Source: Acidobacteriota bacterium (GTDB taxonomy: Bacteria > Actinomycetota > Acidimicrobiia > Acidimicrobiales > Palsa-688). Taken from it: DNA of 64,000 nucleotides. A model generated the notes under the pieces. The model was not told where the DNA came from. It saw only the letters and a program-made list of their open reading frames with translations, and did no database searches. Shown in pieces: positions 1 through 7,238 of this stretch. The stretch's first letter is position 1. Every line of letters starts with the position of its first letter. Both the position numbers and the translations under genes were made by a program. The stretch covers positions 1 to 64,000 of the forward strand of contig JAGWSF010000060.1 in the NCBI GenBank assembly GCA_028876385.1. The letters run 5' to 3'.

Positions 1-2277
1 CCGGTGAGCTTCATGCGCGGCGCCGACGCCTCGGCCGGCACCATCAAGAGCGGGGGCAAGACCCGCCGGGCGGCCAAGATGGTCATCCTCGACGTGGACC
101 ATCCCGACATCGAGGACTTCGTGTGGTGCAAGGCCATCGAGGAGCGCAAGGCCCGGGCTCTGCGCGACGCCGGCTTCGACATGGACCTCGACGGCAAGGA
201 CAGCTACTCGATCCAGTACCAGAACGCCAACAACTCGGTGCGGGTCACCGACGAGTTCATGCAGGCCGTGCTCGACGACGCCGACTGGCACCTGCGAGCG
301 ATCACCACCGGTGACGTCGTGCAGACGGTGCGCGCCCGAGACCTGTTCCGCCAGATCGCCAAGGCGGCCTGGGAGTGCGCCGACCCGGGGATGCAGTTCG
401 ACACGACCATCAATCGGTGGCACACCGCCCCCAACGCCGGGCGGATCAACGGCAGCAACCCGTGCAGCGAATACATGCACATCGACAATTCGGCCTGCAA
501 CCTGGCCAGCCTCAACCTCCTCACCTTCCTCGAGGAGGATGGAGACTTCGACGTCGCCGGCTTCAAGGCGGCCACGGCGTGCGTGTTCACCGCCCAGGAG
601 ATCATCGTCGGCAACGCCGACTATCCCACCGAGGCCATCGCCGAGAACTCCCGCCGCTTCCGCCAGCTCGGCATCGGCTACGCCAACCTCGGAGCGCTGC
701 TCATGGCCGAGGGACTGCCCTACGACTCCGAGGGCGGCCGGGCCTGGGCGGCGGCCATCACGGCCCTGCTCACCGGGCACTCCTATGCCACCTCGGCCCG
801 CACGGCCTCCCGGATGGGTCCCTTCGCCGGGTACCAGGCCAACCGGGACGCCATGTTGTCGGTGCTGCGCATGCACCGCGACGCGGCGGCGCACATCGAC
901 GAGGACCTGGTGCCGCCGGAGATCCTCTCGGCGGCCCAGGAGGCGTGGGACTCGGCGGTGGAGATCGCCGAGCAGCACGGGGTGCGCAACAGCCAGGCCA
1001 GCGTCCTGGCCCCCACGGGCACCATCGGTCTCCTGATGGACTGTGACACCACGGGAATCGAGCCCGACCTGGGTCTGGTCAAGATGAAGAAGCTGGTCGG
1101 TGGCGGCACCATGTCGATCGTCAACCAGACGATTCCCCGGGCCCTGCGCCGTCTCGGCTACCGAACCGATCAGATCGACGACATCGTGGCCTACATCGAC
1201 GAGCACAAGTCGATCGTGGGGGCCCCTCACCTGTCGGGCGAGCACCTGCCCGTCTTCGCCTGCTCCATGGGGGACAACACGATCCACTACCGCGGCCACA
1301 TCACCATGATGAGTGCCGTCCAGCCCTTCATCAGCGGGGCCATCTCCAAGACCGTCAACGTGCCCGAGGAGGTGACCGTCGAGGACGTCGAGCAGCTGCA
1401 CATCGAAGCGTGGCAGCTCGGTCTCAAGGCCGTCGCCATCTACCGGGACAACTGCAAGGTGGCCCAGCCGCTGGCCACGGCCAAGAAGACCGTCCAGGAC
1501 CCCACGGCCTCACCGGCGGAGATCCACGACGCCGAGTTGGCCCTGAAGGTGGCCGAGCTGGAGCGGGCCTTGGAGCGCCAGACGACGGTGGTCGTGAAGC
1601 AGCCCATCCGCGAGCGCCTGCCCCGCAGGCGCAAGTCGGCCACGTTCGCCTTCCGGGTGGCTGACTGCGAGGGCTACGTGACCGTCGGCGAGTACGACGA
1701 CGGGCGGCCGGGTGAGGTCTTCATGAAGGTCTCCAAGCAGGGTTCGACCCTGGCCGGCATCATGGACGCTTTCGCCATCGCCGTCAGCCTCGGTCTCCAG
1801 CACGGGGTGCCGCTGGCCACCTACGTGCGCAAGTACACCAACATGCGCTTCGAGCCGGCCGGCATGACCGACGACCCCGACCTGCGCATCGCCCAGTCGC
1901 TGGTCGACTACATCTTCCGCCGGTTGGCGGTCGACTACCTGCCCTACGAGGACCGGGTGGAGCTCGGAGTGCTCACCTCCCAGGAGCGCACCCAGATGAC
2001 CCTGCCCGGCATGGAGGAGGCGGTCACCCGCAACGCCCCCCTCGACGCCGGCCCGGTCATCGAGGCCGAGACCACGGATGCCCTGGGTGAGGCCACTTCG
2101 GCGGTGCCGAGGGGGCTGGCCGATTCGGCCGTCTCCGAGGAGCCGACCGTGGTGGAGCTGCGTCAGTCCCGAATCGAATCCGATGCGCCCTACTGCTTCC
2201 AGTGCGGGGTCCAGATGCAGCGGGCCGGAAGCTGCCACGCCTGCCCGTCGTGCGGCACGACCAGCGGCTGTTCATGA
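1..2277 (+). CDS. nrdJ: Adenosylcobalamin-dependent ribonucleotide reductase, C-terminal part (5' truncated by window)
   Basis: Class II ribonucleotide reductase, which reduces ribonucleotides to deoxyribonucleotides with a B12-generated thiyl radical. The frame is open from base 1, so the N-terminus lies outside the window. The visible part has the SNPCSE active-site motif (Cys codon 463-465), an APTGTIGLLMDCDTTGIEPD segment typical of NrdJ, and a C-terminal Cys-rich tail (CFQCG, then CPSCG, ending TTSGCS) that matches the usual NrdJ end. The C-terminus therefore looks intact. The long insert of about 120 residues after the barrel and the TSCPD-like domain (around 1640-1950) are normal for actinobacterial NrdJ. 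No second RNR subunit is nearby. Confidence 0.95.
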   Translation, partial: PVSFMRGADASAGTIKSGGKTRRAAKMVILDVDHPDIEDFVWCKAIEERKARALRDAGFDMDLDGKDSYSIQYQNANNSVRVTDEFMQAVLDDADWHLRAITTGDVVQTVRARDLFRQIAKAAWECADPGMQFDTTINRWHTAPNAGRINGSNPCSEYMHIDNSACNLASLNLLTFLEEDGDFDVAGFKAATACVFTAQEIIVGNADYPTEAIAENSRRFRQLGIGYANLGALLMAEGLPYDSEGGRAWAAAITALLTGHSYATSARTASRMGPFAGYQANRDAMLSVLRMHRDAAAHIDEDLVPPEILSAAQEAWDSAVEIAEQHGVRNSQASVLAPTGTIGLLMDCDTTGIEPDLGLVKMKKLVGGGTMSIVNQTIPRALRRLGYRTDQIDDIVAYIDEHKSIVGAPHLSGEHLPVFACSMGDNTIHYRGHITMMSAVQPFISGAISKTVNVPEEVTVEDVEQLHIEAWQLGLKAVAIYRDNCKVAQPLATAKKTVQDPTASPAEIHDAELALKVAELERALERQTTVVVKQPIRERLPRRRKSATFAFRVADCEGYVTVGEYDDGRPGEVFMKVSKQGSTLAGIMDAFAIAVSLGLQHGVPLATYVRKYTNMRFEPAGMTDDPDLRIAQSLVDYIFRRLAVDYLPYEDRVELGVLTSQERTQMTLPGMEEAVTRNAPLDAGPVIEAETTDALGEATSAVPRGLADSAVSEEPTVVELRQSRIESDAPYCFQCGVQMQRAGSCHACPSCGTTSGCS

Positions 2278-2278
2278 T

Positions 2279-2341
2279 GTGATCAGCTACACCAACCAGT
2301 ACGTCCTGGCGGCGGACAAGATCCTCGGCTACAGCAGCTGA
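2279..2341 (+). CDS. Possible 20-residue micro-ORF directly after nrdJ
   Basis: A GTG one base after the nrdJ stop opens a 20-codon frame ending in TGA. All 20 sense codons end in G or C, although the peptide is rich in Asn, Lys, Tyr, Ile and Ser, which need A/T at positions 1 and 2. That is the signature of coding sequence in this genome rather than of GC-rich spacer. There is no Shine-Dalgarno, so translation would depend on termination-reinitiation from nrdJ. The peptide resembles nothing I recognise. It may instead be the remnant 3' end of a lost gene. Confidence 0.3.
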   Translation: MISYTNQYVLAADKILGYSS

Positions 2342-2362
2342 ACCCGAGGTTCGCCCCTGACG

Positions 2363-2399
2363 GAGGCGGAGTGGTGGGAAGTTACCGCCGCTCCGCCTC
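2363..2399. terminator. Hairpin downstream of nrdJ
   Basis: GAGGCGGAG at 2363-2371 pairs perfectly with CTCCGCCTC at 2391-2399 (9-bp stem, 19-base loop). There is no U-tract. It lies between the convergent nrdJ and arsR genes and could end or stabilise either transcript. Confidence 0.45.
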
Positions 2400-2433
2400 G
2401 TGGTGGGGTCCCACCCCGCCGGAGGCCGCCATT

Positions 2434-2516
2434 CTGTGAACCGGACTGCTCGACTGTGCACCGAAAGTGCTGCTATTCCGCAGTTTCAGTGCACAGATGC
2501 GAGCGTCAGTTCACAG
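2434..2516. repeat. Nested, symmetric inverted repeat between nrdJ and arsR
   Basis: The outer arms CTGTGAAC (2434-2441) and GTTCACAG (2509-2516) are perfect inverted repeats. The inner arms CTGTGCAC (2454-2461) and GTGCACAG (2489-2496) are too, and extend inward through GAAA/TTTC with one mismatch. Exactly 12 bases separate outer from inner arm on both sides, and those spacers are partly complementary. The whole is an 83-base imperfect palindrome centred near 2475. Its function is unknown: a bidirectional terminator, a four-half-site operator, or a small mobile hairpin are all possible. Confidence 0.6.
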
Positions 2517-2582
2517 TTGTGACCACTGTGGGGGTGTCGCACCCCTCTCGGTGTCCAGCGGACCGGTTGGAAGGGGTCCGGG

Positions 2583-2948
2583 TCAGGCCTCGATGGCCGC
2601 TTTCAGAGCGGTCAGGCGATCCCGGTCGAGCGAGTACCACACCCACTTCCCACGCCTGTCACCGTGGACCAGACCGGCCTCACCCAGAACCTTGAGGTGG
2701 TGTGAGATGGTGCCCTGGGTCTTGCCCAGCGGCCCGACGAAGTCACATACGCAGATCTCACCTGAAGGGGCGGCGGCCAGCATCGACAGGACCCTCAGGC
2801 GCACGGGGTCGCCAAGAGCGTGAAAGCCCCGGGCCAGGCTGTCGGCGTCGCCCGCAGCCAGGGGAGCGGCCAACACCGAGGCGCAGCACTCGGTCCCATC
2901 GGTCACGACGTCGGCTGCAGATCTCTGGGCCAAGATGCAATCTCCCAT
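2583..2948 (-). CDS. arsR: ArsR/SmtB-family arsenic-responsive repressor
   Basis: A small winged-helix repressor of about 121 residues. It contains the As(III)-sensing ICVCDF motif of the ArsR group (the family form is ELCVCDL), followed by the recognition helix GTISHHLKVLGEAGLV and a C-terminal wing (KWVWYSL). It is divergent from arsI and presumably represses both directions from the shared 67-bp region. I chose the ATG at 2948 because the frame further upstream runs into the operator repeats. ATGs at 2966 and 2984 are alternatives. Extra cysteines near the N-terminus (DC at residues 3-4, CC further on) could add metal ligands. Confidence 0.9.
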   Translation of the reverse strand: MGDCILAQRSAADVVTDGTECCASVLAAPLAAGDADSLARGFHALGDPVRLRVLSMLAAAPSGEICVCDFVGPLGKTQGTISHHLKVLGEAGLVHGDRRGKWVWYSLDRDRLTALKAAIEA

Positions 2949-3015
2949 TGACAATCGTGATTGCATCGATAATGATCGACGCATCGATACTCGTTGATGA
3001 TAGCAGGAGGTAGCG
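2949..3015. promoter_or_regulatory. arsR-arsI intergenic operator/promoter region
   Basis: The divergent spacer is AT-rich for this genome and has two direct copies of GCATCGATA (2963-2971 and 2981-2989) at 18-base spacing. Each contains the palindrome ATCGAT, and related ATGATCGA/TTGATGAT half-sites lie around them. Repeated short AT-rich dyads between divergent ars genes are typical ArsR binding sites. The arsI Shine-Dalgarno (AGGAGG) follows at about 3004-3009. Confidence 0.65.
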
Positions 3016-3486
3016 ATGTCCCGGGCGCAGCTGGCCCTCAACGTGGCTGATATGGACGCCGCCGTCGAGTTCTACTCGAAGCTGTTCAACGCCGAGCCGG
3101 CCAAGCGCCGACCCGGTTACGCCAACTTCGCCATTGTCGACCCCCCCCTCAAGCTGGTCCTGATCGGGAGCGAGGATGGGCGGGGCCGGGGGGTGGTCGG
3201 GGCGCTCAACCATCTTGGCATCGAGGTCGAGACCCCCGAAGAGGTCAAGGCGGCGATCTCGAGGCTGTCGGATCATGGCCTAACCCCTGTGGTCGAGGAG
3301 TCGACCACGTGTTGCTACGCCCTGCAGGACAAGGCGTGGGTGGACGACCCCGACGGCGCCCCGTGGGAGGTCTACACCGTACTGGCCGACGCCCCGCTCG
3401 AGGAGGAACTGGGCTGCGCCGGCCCGGTCTGCACCCCCGATCCGGTCGCGGTAGAGCTCGGTGGCCCGGGCGGCCACTGCTGCTGA
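3016..3486 (+). CDS. arsI: ArsI-type C-As lyase (VOC-fold organoarsenical demethylase; CadI-like)
   Basis: A 156-residue glyoxalase/bleomycin-resistance-fold protein. It carries the vicinal cysteine pair in TTCCYALQDKAWVDDPDG (Cys99-Cys100) that binds trivalent organoarsenicals in ArsI. Gln5, His66 and Glu118 (in PWEVY) are the likely Fe(II) ligands by analogy with characterised ArsI. The enzyme splits the C-As bond of methylarsenite. Closely similar proteins are annotated CadI (cadmium-induced), so the substrate is inferred from family and from the arsR/arsC neighbours. The C-terminus has extra cysteines (GCAGPVC and a terminal HCC) that might help metalloid capture. A strong AGGAGG precedes the ATG. 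Confidence 0.88.
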   Translation: MSRAQLALNVADMDAAVEFYSKLFNAEPAKRRPGYANFAIVDPPLKLVLIGSEDGRGRGVVGALNHLGIEVETPEEVKAAISRLSDHGLTPVVEESTTCCYALQDKAWVDDPDGAPWEVYTVLADAPLEEELGCAGPVCTPDPVAVELGGPGGHCC

Positions 3487-3501
3487 GACCGGCTCGCTTC
3501 G

Positions 3502-4254
3502 GTGTCGGAAACCTCGCTTGGCCGGCGTTTGCTGGCCGAATGGCTCGGGAGCGCGGCGTTGGCCGCGCTGGTCGTCGGCTCGGGGATAGCCGCTCAGCAG
3601 CTCACACCCGGTGACGTGGGCCTGGAATTGCTCTACAACGCCGCGGCGACGGCCGCCGGCTTGTTTGCGCTCATCTTGATGTTCGGGCCGGTCTCGGGCG
3701 CCCACTTCAACCCGGTCGTCTCGTTCGTCGACGCGGCCTTCGGTGGAATGAAGTGGCGCGACGCCGCCGCCTACGTTCCCGCTCAGGTGGGTGGGTGTAT
3801 CAGCGGGGCCATCCTGGCCAACGTCATGTTCTCCCGAGCGGCCGTCAGCATCTCCACCCACCACCGGGCCACGGGGGCCCATTTCGTGTCAGAGATCGTG
3901 GCCACGTCTGGTCTGCTGCTGGTCATCTTCGCCCTGGCCCGTACCGGTCGGGGGGCCACCGCTCCTGCCGCCGTCGGTGCCTACATCGGTGCCGCCTACT
4001 GGTTCACGAGTTCGACCAGCTTCGCCAACCCGGCGATCACGGTGGGCCGGATGTTCTCCGACAGCTTCGCCGGTATCGCCCCGTCGTCGGCGCCGGCATT
4101 CATTGCGGCGCAACTCCTCGGCGCGGCCGTGGGCTACGCCCTCATCAGGATTCTGTACCCGGCCATCACTCCCACCGAGGCCTCCGAGGTGGTCATGCCC
4201 CACCTGCCCGCAGCCGAAGACGTGGCCGGCCGCTCCCTGCCCACCGGTCCGTGA
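3502..4254 (+). CDS. MIP/aquaporin-family channel of the arsenic cassette
   Basis: A 250-residue six-helix major intrinsic protein. The first half-helix motif is GAHFNPVV (residues 67-73), so NPV replaces the usual NPA. The second is SFANPAITVGR (NPA at 176-178, with the following conserved Arg). It sits between arsI and arsC, 15 bp after arsI. In rhizobial ars operons an aquaglyceroporin (AqpS) lets As(III) leave down its gradient after arsenate reduction, and no ArsB or Acr3 pump is visible here, so the same role is inferred. The start is the GTG at 3502. The stop codon abuts a block of 11-bp repeats. Confidence 0.85.
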   Translation: MSETSLGRRLLAEWLGSAALAALVVGSGIAAQQLTPGDVGLELLYNAAATAAGLFALILMFGPVSGAHFNPVVSFVDAAFGGMKWRDAAAYVPAQVGGCISGAILANVMFSRAAVSISTHHRATGAHFVSEIVATSGLLLVIFALARTGRGATAPAAVGAYIGAAYWFTSSTSFANPAITVGRMFSDSFAGIAPSSAPAFIAAQLLGAAVGYALIRILYPAITPTEASEVVMPHLPAAEDVAGRSLPTGP

Positions 4255-4320
4255 CCGACCAACCACCGACCAACCACCGCACGGTGACCGACCAACCACC
4301 GACCAACCACCGACCAGCCG
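4255..4320 (+). repeat. Six 11-bp tandem units between the MIP gene and arsC
   Basis: Starting at the base after the MIP stop codon, six units of 11 bp follow: four exact CCGACCAACCA copies (4255, 4266, 4288, 4299), one diverged unit (CCGCACGGTGA at 4277) and one terminal variant (4310). The diverged third unit re-creates a GTGA, giving a 33-bp super-repeat. The array ends just before the arsC Shine-Dalgarno. Confidence 0.9.
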
Positions 4321-4333
4321 CCCGGAGGACAGA

Positions 4334-4738
4334 ATGACCGATAAGCCCGTCGTGCTGTTCCTGTGTATCCACAACTCCGGTCGGAGCCTGGCCGCCAAGG
4401 TCCTGCTCGATCACTACGGCCAAGGTCGGGTGGACGTGCGCTCCGCCGGGTCGGAGCCCGGTGACCAGCTCAATCCGTCGATTGTCACCATTCTGGGTGA
4501 GCGGGGCCTGGACACCTCCAAGGAGTTTCCCAAGCCGCTCACCGACGCCGACGCCAGGGAAGCCGATGTGGTCGTCACGATGGGATGTGGCGACACCTGC
4601 CCCTTCTACCCCGGCAAGCGCTACCTCGACTGGGACCTCACCGATCCCGCCGGCCTGCCCGTCGAAGAGGTGCGCCCTATCGTCGATGACATCGATCGGC
4701 GGGTGCGGGGGCTGCTGGCCGAGCTGATCGGCGATTGA
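4334..4738 (+). CDS. arsC: Arsenate reductase, low-molecular-weight phosphatase type
   Basis: A 134-residue cytosolic enzyme that reduces As(V) to As(III). The N-terminal P-loop LCIHNSGRS (nucleophile Cys11, Arg17) follows the CX5R rule. The later MGCGDTCPFYPG and YLDWDLTDP segments are those of actinobacterial ArsC proteins that use mycothiol and mycoredoxin. Start ATG 4334 has GGAGG 6 bases upstream. It is the last gene of the arsI-MIP-arsC operon, and its product would leave through the upstream channel. Confidence 0.93.
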   Translation: MTDKPVVLFLCIHNSGRSLAAKVLLDHYGQGRVDVRSAGSEPGDQLNPSIVTILGERGLDTSKEFPKPLTDADAREADVVVTMGCGDTCPFYPGKRYLDWDLTDPAGLPVEEVRPIVDDIDRRVRGLLAELIGD

Positions 4739-5072
4739 CGGCCTGAGATCGGCCGCGGCCTGCCCGTGGGGTGGGTTCTGGTGCTCAGAGGGGCGCGCCG
4801 CTCAGCACGGCGATCACGTCGAGCCCGGCGGCTCACACCCGGATGGGGACCACTCCGCCGCCGGGCCGGGACCAGAAGGACGAACTCGGCGGCGAGCACC
4901 CCGAGTTGCCACCAGTGGTCCCGAGTTGCCACCAGTGGTCCCGAGTTGCCACCAGTGGTACTGAGTTCCCGGCGATATCCGGTTGCCGTGATGGGCCAGT
5001 ACCTGCGACATCCAGGTCCCCTGAGCGGGTCGCCCGGAAGAGGTCGAGTGGGCCGGGCGTCGGCTTTGGTCC
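4739..5072. other. Non-coding spacer between arsC and the lacI-type gene
   Basis: No convincing gene is present. It contains the 20-bp tandem repeats described separately. The short frames that cross it lack codon bias and start signals. Confidence 0.6.
4901..4960. repeat. Three tandem 20-bp repeats
   Basis: Three contiguous copies of CCGAGTTGCCACCAGTGGTC (4901, 4921, 4941; the last differs only in its final base), with a decayed fourth start (CTGAGTT). Each unit carries the dyad ACCAGTGGT. The array lies about 110 bp upstream of the lacI-type promoter. The copies are too short and too contiguous for CRISPR. They may be stacked protein-binding sites or a slippage array. Confidence 0.9.
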
Positions 5073-5128
5073 TTGACAGGCGCACGTATCGCCTGCGTAT
5101 AGTGAAAGCGCTTTCAGTAAGCGCTTAC
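5073..5128 (+). promoter_or_regulatory. Promoter with two tandem LacI-family operators
   Basis: A perfect -35 (TTGACA, 5073-5078) is followed by a -10-like CGTATA/TATAGT at 5096-5103. Two perfect palindromes sit immediately over and after the start-site region: TGAAAGCGCTTTCA (5103-5116) and GTAAGCGCTTAC (5117-5128). They touch end to end. AGCGCT-centred palindromes are the classic LacI/CelR-type operator core, so autorepression by the adjacent regulator is likely. Confidence 0.85.
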
Positions 5129-5165
5129 GGACCTTAGGGGGGGACCCTGGTCCGGGGGGAACGAG

Positions 5166-6248
5166 ATGGACACCAACGGGCCGGCGACGCCCACAATCTA
5201 TGACGTGGCCAAGCGGGCCGGCGTGTCGATCGCCACCGTGTCACGGGTCCTGAACGGACTGAGCGGCCGGCGGTCGGTAAGCGCCGACAAGGTGCTGGCA
5301 GCGGTAGAGGACCTGGGTTTCGTGCCCAACGGAGCGGCCCGCAGCCTCTCGCAGGGGCTGAAGCGGGTGATCGGTATCGTCTACGCCGGGGGCCCGGCCA
5401 CCGACGACCTGCTCGACATCGAGGAGGAGAGCCTCCTCTACACCGATTCGATCGTGCGGGGGGCCGAGGCGGGGGCCCAGCGTCGGGACTTCTCATTGAT
5501 GCTCACCGGCGCCGGCCCGGGCGACAGTTCCGGTCTGGTGGACCGCCTCACCGGCAAGGTGGACGGGCTCATCCTCTTGGACCAGGTGCTCGACGAGAGC
5601 CGGGTGTCCCCGCTCGCCGAGCGGATACCGGTGGTCCTCCTGGCCGGCAGCGGCCGGCTGGATGGGGCGGTGACGGTGCGCGTGGATAACTCGGCCGGTA
5701 TGAAGGCGGTGGCCTCCCACATGGTCAAGGACCACGGCCACCGTCGCCTGGCCTTCCTCTCGGGTCTGTCGGCCAGCCCCGACAGTGTCAGCCGGGCCCG
5801 GTCGTTGGTGCGGTGGGCCACCAAGTTCGGGGCCGAGGTCGAGCCCCTCGAGCACTGGGCGGGGGACTGGACCTCCGGCGGGGCAGTGAAGGTGGTGTCG
5901 GCCCGGCTCGAAAGCGGCGACCCCCTCCCGACGTGCATCGTGTGCGCCAACGACCAGACCGCCATCGGGGTCCTGCACGCCCTGGTGCACGCCGGCTATT
6001 CGGTCCCGGGGGATGTGGCGGTGACCGGGTTCGACGACATCCCTGTGGCCCGGCACCTGAGCCCCGCCCTTACGACGGTCCGCCAGCCGGCCCGCCAGCT
6101 CGGCGCGGTGGCGGTGGAGGCCCTGATCGACATAGTGGAGGGTCGCCACCCCGAACGCCACGACATCGTCCTCGGGGTCGACCTGCAGGTGCGGGGCAGC
6201 TGCGGTTGTCCTCCGCCGACCATCCCAGCCTGGCAAGTGGAGGTCTGA
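5166..6248 (+). CDS. LacI-family transcriptional regulator of the sugar-uptake operon
   Basis: A 360-residue repressor. An N-terminal helix-turn-helix and hinge (TIYDVAKRAGVSIATVSRVL, about residues 10-29) precede a periplasmic-binding-like sensor domain with the usual end GFDDIPVARHLSPALTTVRQP. A small insert around residues 75-90 is rich in acidic residues. It is the first gene of the importer and beta-glucosidase operon, 5 bp before the permease gene, and it lies directly behind two AGCGCT palindromes. It most likely senses a beta-glucoside such as cellobiose, by analogy with CelR. The ligand is inferred. Confidence 0.92.
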   Translation: MDTNGPATPTIYDVAKRAGVSIATVSRVLNGLSGRRSVSADKVLAAVEDLGFVPNGAARSLSQGLKRVIGIVYAGGPATDDLLDIEEESLLYTDSIVRGAEAGAQRRDFSLMLTGAGPGDSSGLVDRLTGKVDGLILLDQVLDESRVSPLAERIPVVLLAGSGRLDGAVTVRVDNSAGMKAVASHMVKDHGHRRLAFLSGLSASPDSVSRARSLVRWATKFGAEVEPLEHWAGDWTSGGAVKVVSARLESGDPLPTCIVCANDQTAIGVLHALVHAGYSVPGDVAVTGFDDIPVARHLSPALTTVRQPARQLGAVAVEALIDIVEGRHPERHDIVLGVDLQVRGSCGCPPPTIPAWQVEV

Positions 6249-6253
6249 GGGTC

Positions 6254-7234
6254 ATGCGTTTCCTTCTGCGGCGGGTGATCTTCTATCTCGTGACTGCCTG
6301 GGCCGCCCTCACCATCAATTTTCTGCTCCCGCATCTCATGCCGGGCTCGCCGCTGCAAGCCGCTCTCGACCGGCTGCAGGGCACGGTGTCACCGGGGGCG
6401 GTCAAGGCCCTCGCCGCCCAGTTCGGTATCGACACCAAAGCCGGTCTGTTCAGCCAGTACGGGCGCTACTGGAGCCATCTGTTCGCCGGTGACCTGGGCG
6501 TGTCCACCAGCGAGTACCCCACCCGGGTCACCACCATCATCGCCCATACGCTGCCGTGGACCATCGGCCTGGTCGGGGTGGCCAGCCTCATCAGTTTCGT
6601 CCTCGGCACGGCTCTCGGTGTGCTGGTCGCCTGGCGGCGGGGCTCCAAGCTGGAGGCCCTCCTGCCCATCTCCACCTTCCTGTCGGCCGTGCCCTACTTC
6701 TGGCTCGGACTGATCCTGGTGACGGTGTTCGGGGTCTCCCTTCACTGGCTGCCGTTCTACGGCGGGTACGCGCAGGGGGTGACGGTCGGCTTCAGCTGGT
6801 CTTTCATCAGCAGTGCCATCTCCCACGGGGCCCTGCCGGCGGTGACCATCGTGATCGCGTCGGTGGCGGGCTGGATGGTCGGGATGCGCAACATGATGCT
6901 GACCACCCTCGGCGAGGACTACGTCCTTGTGGCCCAAGCCAAGGGACTGTCCACCCGGCGGGTGGCGCTCACTTACGCCGCCCGCAACGCCATCCTGCCC
7001 AACCTGGCCGGCTTCGCCCTGCAGCTCGGGTTCGTGGTGGCCGGATCCCTGCTGACCGAGATCGTGTTCTCCTACCCGGGGATCGGCTACACCCTCCTCA
7101 ACGCCGTCACCTCCGACGACTACCCGCTCATGCAGGGCATCTTCCTGGTGATCACCCTGGTGGTCCTGCTGGCCAACTTCCTGGCCGACCTGCTCTACGT
7201 GATCCTCGATCCCCGGACCCGACAGGAGGCGTGA
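6254..7234 (+). CDS. ABC transporter permease, DppB/OppB class
   Basis: A 326-residue inner-membrane permease with an N-terminal helix (LLRRVIFYLVTAWAALTINF), about six membrane spans and the coupling loop EDYVLVAQAKGLSTRR that contacts the ATPase. The C-terminal segment FSYPGIGYTLLNAV is characteristic of the dipeptide/oligosaccharide permease class. ATG 6254 starts 5 bp after the regulator stop, so translation is coupled. In this class the substrate may be peptides, nickel or plant oligosaccharides. The LacI regulator and GH1 enzyme favour oligosaccharide. Confidence 0.92.
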   Translation: MRFLLRRVIFYLVTAWAALTINFLLPHLMPGSPLQAALDRLQGTVSPGAVKALAAQFGIDTKAGLFSQYGRYWSHLFAGDLGVSTSEYPTRVTTIIAHTLPWTIGLVGVASLISFVLGTALGVLVAWRRGSKLEALLPISTFLSAVPYFWLGLILVTVFGVSLHWLPFYGGYAQGVTVGFSWSFISSAISHGALPAVTIVIASVAGWMVGMRNMMLTTLGEDYVLVAQAKGLSTRRVALTYAARNAILPNLAGFALQLGFVVAGSLLTEIVFSYPGIGYTLLNAVTSDDYPLMQGIFLVITLVVLLANFLADLLYVILDPRTRQEA

Positions 7235-7238
7235 CGAA

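Noticed and set aside
2270-2345. Frameshift at the end of nrdJ
   Set aside because: The nrdJ product ends in the canonical CPSCGTTSGCS, so no missing C-terminus needs to be explained.
4901-4960. CRISPR-like array
   Set aside because: The three 20-bp repeats are contiguous with no spacers and no cas genes are near.
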